38,946 nucleotides of DNA from Desulfobulbaceae bacterium (GTDB lineage: Bacteria > Desulfobacterota > Desulfobulbia > Desulfobulbales > Desulfobulbaceae): the NCBI GenBank assembly GCA_011391865.1, contig JAABPV010000025.1, forward strand, positions 1 through 38,946, in the 5' to 3' direction. How positions within the stretch are numbered: the first letter of the stretch is position 1; every line of letters starts with the position of its first letter. A program made the translations under genes and the position numbers. The notes below the pieces were generated by a model. It was not told where the DNA came from, ran no database searches, and saw only the letters and a list, made by a program, of their open reading frames with translations. This document shows positions 28,492 to 35,093 of this stretch, one piece after another.

Positions 28492-29756
28492 TGATTTCCT
28501 CTGATTTCCCGCATCACCAATTCCGCCTGCCGCTGCGCCGAACCCTGCTGGGATGCTGCCAACCGCTCCGCCGCCTGGCAGGTCTGCGCATACAGCCGCT
28601 CATCGCGCAGCAGGGCGGACAGGCAGTCTGCGAGACCTTCAGCGTGTTGTGCCTGAAAACCCGCACCCGCTGTCAGCACCAAATCGACCGCATCCTGATA
28701 ATCCTGCATAAACGGACCAAAGCAGACCGGCCTGCGCCAGCGCACCGGCTCCATGATGTTGTGGCCGCCTTTGTTGACCAAGCTGCCGCCGCAGAAGGTT
28801 ACATCACAGATGGCATAGAGATCGGCCAATTCGCCAAGCGAATCCACCAGCACGATGTCTTTGTTTTGGCCCTTAGCAGCGCAATCGGAGAACAGTTCGT
28901 ATTCCAGCCCGGCCTCATTGAGCAGCCGCCTGACTTCATCCAATCGCTTCAAGTGGCGCGGCGCGATGATCCAGAGCAGGCCGTCCGCTGTTTCCGCCCG
29001 CAGGCGGCGATAGACCGGCAGCAGTAATTCTTCTTCACCGGTGCGGGTGGAGCCGCAGATGAAAACCTTTTTGCTGTCCGGCTTGAGCAACTGCCGGTAT
29101 TTCTCCCGCATCGCTCCGGCATCGATGGGCGGCAGATCGTATTTCAGATTGCCGCAGACCTGCACCTGCTTCGCGCCCAGCTCACGGAACCGTGCGCCGT
29201 CCTGCTCGCCGATCACACCGACAGCATTGAAATTCCTAAGCAATTCAGCCATGAAGCCAGGCAGCAGCCGGTATCTGCGGAAGGAACGTTCCGACATCCT
29301 GCCGTTGAGTAGAAGCAGCGGAATCCCGGCCCGGCTGATTTCTTGCAGCATGGTCGGCCACAGCTCGGTTTCCAAGCAGACATAGGCATCGGGCCGCACC
29401 TCGCGCAAGGCGCGGCTCACCACCTGCGGCGTGTCGATGGGGGCTAATTCGCAGAGCACCTGCGGCAGCCGTGCACGGGCAGCTTCTCGGCCTTGCCGAG
29501 TCATGGTGGTTAAAAGAAAGCAGCTGCCGGGGAGTTGCGCCGTCAGCGCAGCGATCAAAACGCGGGCGGCCTGCACCTCGCCCACCGAGGCGGCGTGCAT
29601 CCAGATCAAGGGGCCGCTGTGCTGGAAAGTGTCTTGATATCTGCCCAGACGCTGCGCTGTTTCCCAGCCGGGCGCGGTGATGTTCAAAACAGGCAGGACA
29701 GCCGGAAGCAGGGCGTGAACAGCCGTGCCCAGTGTGCGGTAGAGAGTGTGCAGCAT
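28488..29756 (-). CDS. waaA: 3-deoxy-D-manno-octulosonic acid transferase
   Basis: The 422-residue GT30 glycosyltransferase adds Kdo to lipid A precursor at the inner membrane. Typical segments are WMHAASVGEVQAARVLI, PIDTPQVVSRALREVRPD, and the C-terminal FCGGSLVNKGGHNIMEPVRW. The N-terminus is hydrophobic (membrane anchor). The ATG at 29756 begins MLHTLYRTLG, as in the family; a TTG at 29807 would add 17 residues. The Shine-Dalgarno is weak. It overlaps the PIN gene by 4 bp and is divergent from the PPIase gene. Confidence 0.93.
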   Translation of the reverse strand: MLHTLYRTLGTAVHALLPAVLPVLNITAPGWETAQRLGRYQDTFQHSGPLIWMHAASVGEVQAARVLIAALTAQLPGSCFLLTTMTRQGREAARARLPQVLCELAPIDTPQVVSRALREVRPDAYVCLETELWPTMLQEISRAGIPLLLLNGRMSERSFRRYRLLPGFMAELLRNFNAVGVIGEQDGARFRELGAKQVQVCGNLKYDLPPIDAGAMREKYRQLLKPDSKKVFICGSTRTGEEELLLPVYRRLRAETADGLLWIIAPRHLKRLDEVRRLLNEAGLEYELFSDCAAKGQNKDIVLVDSLGELADLYAICDVTFCGGSLVNKGGHNIMEPVRWRRPVCFGPFMQDYQDAVDLVLTAGAGFQAQHAEGLADCLSALLRDERLYAQTCQAAERLAASQQGSAQRQAELVMREIRGNQ

Positions 29757-29882
29757 GAATATCCCGGCCTGTGCCGGTCCCGGCTGTCTTTTTTCTTCCC
29801 TTCGCAAAACAGGCTATTTAAACAGGATTGGCCCAGAACGTCAAGAGGGAAGCGGCGGCGGGCGGAAAAAATCAGGTTTTAC

Positions 29883-29911
29883 TTGACAGCAGCACCTGCA
29901 ATCTGTTACCT
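29883..29911 (+). promoter_or_regulatory. promoter of the cyclophilin-FKBP gene
   Basis: A perfect TTGACA (29883-29888) and TTACCT (29906-29911) lie 17 bp apart. The -10 box is weak. The leader would be about 65 nt. Confidence 0.5.
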
Positions 29912-29982
29912 GCCTTCAGCCCGCCGCTGTTTGCAGCGGAGGAGGTTTTCATCTCAACCAAACTGTTGCCGGAGGATTTTCC

Positions 29983-31077
29983 ATGACTGTGACTGCGCCC
30001 TTCATGCGTTTGTTGCCTGCGCTCGCGCTGGCCATGCTGTTTGTCTGCTCAGTGCAAACTGCCTCAGCTCAGACGCAGCCTGCGGCAGCACCATCAACCA
30101 CTCCAGAACCCAAGGAAACAACAATGAAAGACGGACTGTATGCGAAGCTCAAGACCAGCAAAGGCGATATCCTGCTGGAGCTGTTCTACGACAAGGCACC
30201 GCTGACGGTGATCAACTTTGTCGGCCTGGCTGAAGGCACACTGACCTATGGCGGCGCAACCAAGCCCACTGGCACGCGCTTCTACGACGGCCTCAAGTTC
30301 CACCGCGTGATCAGGGACTTCATGATCCAAGGTGGCTGCCCGCTCGGCACCGGCACTGGCGGCCCAAGCTACACCTTTGCCGACGAATTTGAGTCGCGGC
30401 TGAAGTTCACCGAGCCGGGCATTCTGGCTATGGCCAATGCCGGGCCAGGCACCAATGGTTCGCAGTTCTTCATCACCCATGTTGCCACGCCGCATCTGAA
30501 CGACAAGCACACCATCTTCGGCAAGGTGATAGAGAGCCAGAACATCGTTGATGCCATTAAGCAGGGAGATGTGATCAGCACTGTTGAAATCATCCGCCAG
30601 GGCGAGAAGGCGCAGCAGTTCCAGACTGACCAAGCTGCCTTTGATAAAGCTAAAGGAGAGATTGAGGCCAAGAATCAGGCTGGGGCTGCTGAAGGACAGA
30701 AGAAAACCGCGCTGCTGATCAAGAAACGCTGGCCCAAGGTGCAGTCAAACAAAGAAGGGCTGCATTGGGTGGTGGATAAGGCGGGACAAGGGGCAACGCC
30801 TGCGCCGGGTGCGCGGATCAGCGTCCACTACACAGGCCGCCTGCTGGAGAACGACAGAAAATTCGACAGCTCCTATGACCGGGGCGAGCCGATTCAGTTT
30901 GAGGTCGGCAGGGGCCGGGTCATTCCCGGCTGGGATATGGCCCTGAGCACGATGAAGCAGGGCGAGAAGCGCACCCTGATCATCCCGCCGAGCCTCGCTT
31001 ACGGTGCGCAGGGCGCGGGCGGTGTTATTCCGCCTAATGCGTGGTTAGTCTTTGATGTGGAGCTGGTGGAATTCTAA
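29983..31077 (+). CDS. secreted cyclophilin-FKBP fusion peptidyl-prolyl isomerase
   Basis: The 364-residue protein has a signal peptide (about residues 8-30, ending ASA|QT), a Pro/Ala linker, a cyclophilin domain (about 48-205; FHRVIRDFMIQGGCP, GTNGSQFFITHVATPHL, HTIFGKV), a charged linker, and a C-terminal FKBP domain (about 275-364; ISVHYTGRLLEN, VIPGWDMALSTMKQGEKR, PPSLAYG, PPNAWLVFDVELVEF). Both are complete prolyl isomerases, so it is probably a periplasmic folding factor. The ATG at 29983 has GGAGGA 7 nt upstream. A second in-frame ATG at 30124, with AAGGA (30112-30116) 7 nt before it, begins exactly at the cyclophilin domain (MKDGLYAKLKTS) and could give a cytoplasmic form. Confidence 0.92.
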   Translation: MTVTAPFMRLLPALALAMLFVCSVQTASAQTQPAAAPSTTPEPKETTMKDGLYAKLKTSKGDILLELFYDKAPLTVINFVGLAEGTLTYGGATKPTGTRFYDGLKFHRVIRDFMIQGGCPLGTGTGGPSYTFADEFESRLKFTEPGILAMANAGPGTNGSQFFITHVATPHLNDKHTIFGKVIESQNIVDAIKQGDVISTVEIIRQGEKAQQFQTDQAAFDKAKGEIEAKNQAGAAEGQKKTALLIKKRWPKVQSNKEGLHWVVDKAGQGATPAPGARISVHYTGRLLENDRKFDSSYDRGEPIQFEVGRGRVIPGWDMALSTMKQGEKRTLIIPPSLAYGAQGAGGVIPPNAWLVFDVELVEF

Positions 31078-31096
31078 ATCCAGCCCGAAACCAAGC

Positions 31097-31134
31097 AAGC
31101 CTTGGGCCGCCTGTTGGCGGTCCAAGGCTTTTTC
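31097..31134 (+). terminator. Rho-independent terminator of the PPIase gene
   Basis: A long stem, AAGCCTTGG..CCGCC/GGCGG..CCAAGGCTT, with a TGTT loop and a run of T, lies 20 bp after the stop codon. The region after it up to the birA stop (31135-31232) holds nothing I can identify. Confidence 0.92.
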
Positions 31135-31232
31135 TCATTGCACCTGCTGGCCGATGCAGGTTAACGCTTTTACTTGTCGAAATCTTTTTATTTAAATTAC
31201 TTATCTTGAACGACCAATCCAAAACCGCTATT

Positions 31233-31967
31233 TCATCTCAGGCTGACAGGATTCACATCTCCAGCCATCACCCGGAATTCTCTGCCGGATGAGTCAATTA
31301 CATACCGCCCGTCCTCGGCAAGCCCTGCGCCGACTGCCGCGATCATTCCTTCCCCGCTGTCATATTCCAGCGGCCTGCCGAGGAGATAATCCCACTGCCG
31401 CCATGCGGCCAGCACCGCCGTTTTGTCCGCCTTGAGCTGCTCCGCAGCGGCCAGCAGTTCCTCAACCAAGCCCGGCAGCAGCTCGGCAGGACTGACAGCT
31501 ACCGCGCCCGCCTCAGATAAGGTGATGATTTTGCTGCGCAGTTCCGGCGGAAATTCCTCCGGCAAAGCAGCAACGTTGATGCCGACTCCGATCACGACAA
31601 ATTCCGGTAGACCAGCCCGCAGCGGCCCGCTTTCAGTGAGGATGCCACCGAGCTTTCTGTCGGCAAGATAGAGATCATTCGGCCATTTGAGCAGCGGCTG
31701 CACACTGACTGCCCGGCTGATGCCCCGGCACAGCCCGACTCCAGCGGCCAAGGTCAGCAGCGGCAAATCCGCAGACTCCAGCTCTGGCCGCAGAATCAGC
31801 GAGAAATATAGGCCGCCAAGCGGCGAGCAAAACTGCCGCCCGCCGCGCCCGCGTCCGCCGCTCTGGCTGTCCGCCAGCACTGCCGTGCCCGCTGCCGCGC
31901 CCTGCCGGGCGAGGTCGAGGGCATGGCTGCTGGTGGAGCTGAGGACTGAAAAATGATGCAGCCGCAT
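31233..31967 (-). CDS. birA: biotin-[acetyl-CoA-carboxylase] ligase, monofunctional
   Basis: The 244-residue ligase attaches biotin to the BCCP subunit of acetyl-CoA carboxylase. It shows the biotinyl-AMP loop GGRGRGGRQF and the LLKWPNDLYL motif, then VVIGVGINV. It has no N-terminal HTH domain, so it is a catalyst but not a repressor. The ATG at 31967 overlaps the dnaN stop by one base (TGATG), indicating coupling; the frame open further upstream lies inside dnaN. Confidence 0.93.
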   Translation of the reverse strand: MRLHHFSVLSSTSSHALDLARQGAAAGTAVLADSQSGGRGRGGRQFCSPLGGLYFSLILRPELESADLPLLTLAAGVGLCRGISRAVSVQPLLKWPNDLYLADRKLGGILTESGPLRAGLPEFVVIGVGINVAALPEEFPPELRSKIITLSEAGAVAVSPAELLPGLVEELLAAAEQLKADKTAVLAAWRQWDYLLGRPLEYDSGEGMIAAVGAGLAEDGRYVIDSSGREFRVMAGDVNPVSLR

Positions 31968-33115
31968 CAGGCGATGGACGGCGGGCTGCTCAGTTTCATC
32001 GGCATGACGATGCCGAGAAAGCCGGGATCCGCTGCCGAGCTGATCAGGCAGGGGCTTTCGTCCGAGCTGACTGAGGCGGAAAGCGCGTCGCCTTCCAGCA
32101 CCGACAAAGCCTCGATGAAGTAGCGGCAGTTGAAGCCCATGCAAAGGTCGTGGCCGCTGTAGGTGATCTCAATCTCATCCCGCGCCGAGCCGAAATCTGC
32201 GTTATCCGAACTGAGAATCAGGCGGTTGCCTTGGGCCTCGAAGCGGATGGCGTGGAAGATGTCTTCGGTGAAGAGATTGATCCGCTTCAGCGATTCAAGA
32301 AAAAGATTCTTGTTGATGATCATGCTGTTGTCCTGCGGCAGCGAGCGCAGGATGTTCTCGAAATCCGGGAAATCACCTTCCATCAGGCGGATGATGAGAA
32401 CGGAGTTGTCGCTTTTCAGCACTAATTTTTTCTGCTCCACGCCCATCCGGCAGGTGTCCAGCTCTTCGCAGAATTTGCGCAGCTGCTGCACGCCCCGGCG
32501 CGGAATGAGGATGCTCTGGCCGAAATCCAACCCGGCCATTGCGGCGGCCTCGCGGTTCATGATGCTCAGACGGTGGCCGTCGGACGTGACCATCCGCAGC
32601 ATGGTCTTGCCCTCCACCTCGCGCTTTTGCAGCAGCGCGGCGGTGAGGTTGTACATGTTCTCGCGGTCAGCAGCGATGGAGAACAGCGTCTTGTCGATCA
32701 GGTCGCAGAGCGCTTCGGCCTCAATGTCCGCCAGTGCCTGCTCGTCGTAGTGCTCAAACTGGGGGAATTCCTCGCTCACCATGCCGGCGAGGCGGTAGGT
32801 GCTGCTGCCCGCGCTGATCCGCACCCAGTTTTTATCCTCCTCCTTGAAATTCACGGTCTCCGAGCGGGACTCGCGGGCCAGCTCGAAGAGCTTCTTCGCA
32901 GGCAGGGTCAGGCTGCCCTGCTCAAAAACCTCGGCGGAGACGGTCTGGCGCAGACTGACCTCCAAGTCGGTGCCGGTGAAAAACACCTCGTTGCTGCGCA
33001 CTTCCAGTAGGACGTTGGAGAGAATGGCTAATGTGCCCTTCTTGCTGGCGATGTTCTGCTGCGCGCTGACTGCGTCCAGCAGGTCTTTCCGGGCGATGTT
33101 GAAATTGAACGGCAT
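31967..33115 (-). CDS. dnaN: DNA polymerase III beta subunit (sliding clamp)
   Basis: The 382-residue clamp has three domains of about 125 residues. Typical segments are LPAKKLFELARE, IPRRGVQQLRKF and the C-terminal PMKLS region. It tethers polymerase III to DNA. AAGGAG lies 9 nt before the ATG. dnaA is not adjacent in the window; birA follows. A cluster of DnaA-box-like sites lies upstream (33150-33293). Confidence 0.97.
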   Translation of the reverse strand: MPFNFNIARKDLLDAVSAQQNIASKKGTLAILSNVLLEVRSNEVFFTGTDLEVSLRQTVSAEVFEQGSLTLPAKKLFELARESRSETVNFKEEDKNWVRISAGSSTYRLAGMVSEEFPQFEHYDEQALADIEAEALCDLIDKTLFSIAADRENMYNLTAALLQKREVEGKTMLRMVTSDGHRLSIMNREAAAMAGLDFGQSILIPRRGVQQLRKFCEELDTCRMGVEQKKLVLKSDNSVLIIRLMEGDFPDFENILRSLPQDNSMIINKNLFLESLKRINLFTEDIFHAIRFEAQGNRLILSSDNADFGSARDEIEITYSGHDLCMGFNCRYFIEALSVLEGDALSASVSSDESPCLISSAADPGFLGIVMPMKLSSPPSIA

Positions 33116-33149
33116 GACAACTGCTCCTTTGTTTATATAGAAAAGCTTG

Positions 33150-33293
33150 TTGATATTGGGGCTGTTAATTTGTTGATAAGCGGCCTAAGCTGCTGAATTC
33201 AATAAAGACAGCCTGTTGATAAGTTGTGAGTTCTTTTGTTGAAAACTCGCGCCGTTCCCGGCCTGCCCGCCAGTTATCAACACGTTTTCAACA
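33150..33293. promoter_or_regulatory. cluster of DnaA-box-like sites upstream of dnaN (candidate oriC)
   Basis: Three exact TTATCAACA sites occur: 33171-33179 (-), 33214-33222 (-) and 33274-33282 (+). Three near matches accompany them: ATATCAACA at 33150-33158 (-), and TTTTCAACA at 33237-33245 (-) and 33285-33293 (+). TTATCAACA differs from the consensus TTATCCACA by one base. The sites occupy the AT-rich 311-bp gap between divergent dnaN and the radical SAM gene, a typical setting for an origin or a DnaA-regulated promoter. Nothing else was recognised in the gap. Confidence 0.65.
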
Positions 33294-33426
33294 GGGGGCG
33301 GCGCAGGGGCTGAAGAAGAAAATATACCAATTCGCCGCCGTGGTGACGATCTTTTCTTCTCCTGCCGGTTGCAATTCCGCCCGGATTGAGGTAACTCTGC
33401 GGGGGAACTCAACCCCGCGCGCGCCC

Positions 33427-35088
33427 ATGCTCCATCTGATCAGCCTGAACTGCCGCTACACCCATTCCTGTCTGGCCCAGTTCTGCCTGCGGGCCGAACT
33501 GGAACGCCGCCTGCCGGAACTGCCTGTCCGTCTCAGCCAGTTCACACTCAACGACCCGTATTACGCGACCTTGCTGCGGATCAGCGGCCAGCCAGCCAAG
33601 GCCTTGCTCTTCTCGGTTTATGTCTGGAATCACGCTTATATCCGCCGCTTGACCGCTGATCTGGCCCGACTGCGGCCTGAGCTGCCGCTCATTCTCGGCG
33701 GGCCGCAGGCGGCGGCGATGACCGGGCTGCCATCTAACTGCACGGTTTTTATTGGCGAGATAGAAAGCGCGGCAGATGACTTTTTCCACGATCTGCGCTG
33801 TGGCAGACTGAAGCCTGTGTACAAGGCCGCGCCCAGCCACAGCTTTCCCTCGCCGTACAAGCCGGATGACTTCAGCACGCACCTGAAAAACCGGCAGGTG
33901 TATTACGAATCCTCGCGGGGCTGTCCGTTCTCCTGCTCGTATTGTTTGTCGTCCATTTCTAAAGGAGTGCGCCACAAGCCGCTGGAGCTGGTGAAAGAAG
34001 AGCTACGCGGCCTGATTGCCGCCAAACCGCTGATCATCAAATTTGTTGACCGTACCTTCAACGACAAGCCGGAACGGGCCGCCACGATTTGGCGCTTCTT
34101 GCTCGACGAGGGCCAAGGCGTTCGCTTTCATTTTGAGATTGCTCCTGACCGTTTCACCGAGGATCTGTTCGCTCTGCTGGAACAAATGCCATGCGATTTG
34201 TTTCAATTTGAAATCGGTATTCAGAGCTGCAATGCCGCGACATTGGCGGCTGTCCGGCGGCAGATGGATTTGCCGCAGGCTGAAGCGAACATCCGCCGCT
34301 TGATCGCGCTGAACAGCATTCACATTCACGCTGATCTTATTCTCGGCTTGCCTTTTGAAGACGCGGCCAGCTTCCGCCAGTCGTTCAACCGGGTTTTCTG
34401 CTGCCGCCCGCATCACGTTCAGCTCGGCCTGCTCAAGGTGCTGCCGGAAACCGAGATGCAGGCGCGGGCAACGGAATTTGGCCTGCTCCATTGCGCCGAG
34501 CCGCCCTATGATGTGCTGGCCACGCGCTGGCTGCCGCATGAGGAACTGCGCGATTTGTATGAATTTTGCGAATGCGCCGAGGCGTTTCACAACAACCGTT
34601 TTTTCCCCTCGCTCTGGGCGTATCTGCTTCAGCGCGGCGAGGAGCCGTTCCGCTTTTTCCACAGCCTGCTGGAACTCTGCCGCCAGCGCGGGTTCTTTCA
34701 GCTGGCGCAGACGCAGGTACTGATGAGCAGCCTGCTGGCCGAGTTGGCCCGGCAGCGTGGCGACGGCCCGCTGCTGCTGGAGCTGCTCCGCTACGACTGG
34801 CTGCGCTGCGGCCATCGTTTCCTGCCGGAGGATCTGTGCGCTGCGCAGCCGTCCGCGTTGCGCGACCGCCTGCGCCAGACTTTGCCGGAGGCGATTGAGG
34901 GCTTGTTCAGCAGCAGAACGCGGACGGAATTTCTCAAACAGACCAGCTTGCTGGAGCTGTCCGCCGAGGCGATGGCGGTTCTTGGCTTGGACGAAAGGGC
35001 GGACATCGTTGCTCTGCTGCCGGAGCAGACGGGCGGCGTACTGAAGCATTGCCGGGCAGTTGTATTGCCGGGGGATGAAAGGGGGTGA
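33427..35088 (+). CDS. B12-binding domain radical SAM protein (DUF4080 type)
   Basis: The 553-residue protein has an N-terminal B12-binding-like Rossmann domain (residues 1-130; ILGGPQA), a radical SAM domain with Cys166-x3-Cys170-x2-Cys173 (SRGCPFSCSYC), FVDRTFNDKPERA, and FEIGIQS, and a C-terminal helical DUF4080 region. The substrate of these proteins is unknown. The domain starts at the ATG at 33427, but the ribosome site is poor (GGGGGAA is too far upstream), and the frame is open back to 33226, so the start is uncertain. It runs divergently from dnaN, and the Roco gene follows after 5 bp. Confidence 0.85.
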   Translation: MLHLISLNCRYTHSCLAQFCLRAELERRLPELPVRLSQFTLNDPYYATLLRISGQPAKALLFSVYVWNHAYIRRLTADLARLRPELPLILGGPQAAAMTGLPSNCTVFIGEIESAADDFFHDLRCGRLKPVYKAAPSHSFPSPYKPDDFSTHLKNRQVYYESSRGCPFSCSYCLSSISKGVRHKPLELVKEELRGLIAAKPLIIKFVDRTFNDKPERAATIWRFLLDEGQGVRFHFEIAPDRFTEDLFALLEQMPCDLFQFEIGIQSCNAATLAAVRRQMDLPQAEANIRRLIALNSIHIHADLILGLPFEDAASFRQSFNRVFCCRPHHVQLGLLKVLPETEMQARATEFGLLHCAEPPYDVLATRWLPHEELRDLYEFCECAEAFHNNRFFPSLWAYLLQRGEEPFRFFHSLLELCRQRGFFQLAQTQVLMSSLLAELARQRGDGPLLLELLRYDWLRCGHRFLPEDLCAAQPSALRDRLRQTLPEAIEGLFSSRTRTEFLKQTSLLELSAEAMAVLGLDERADIVALLPEQTGGVLKHCRAVVLPGDERG

Positions 35089-35093
35089 GAGAA

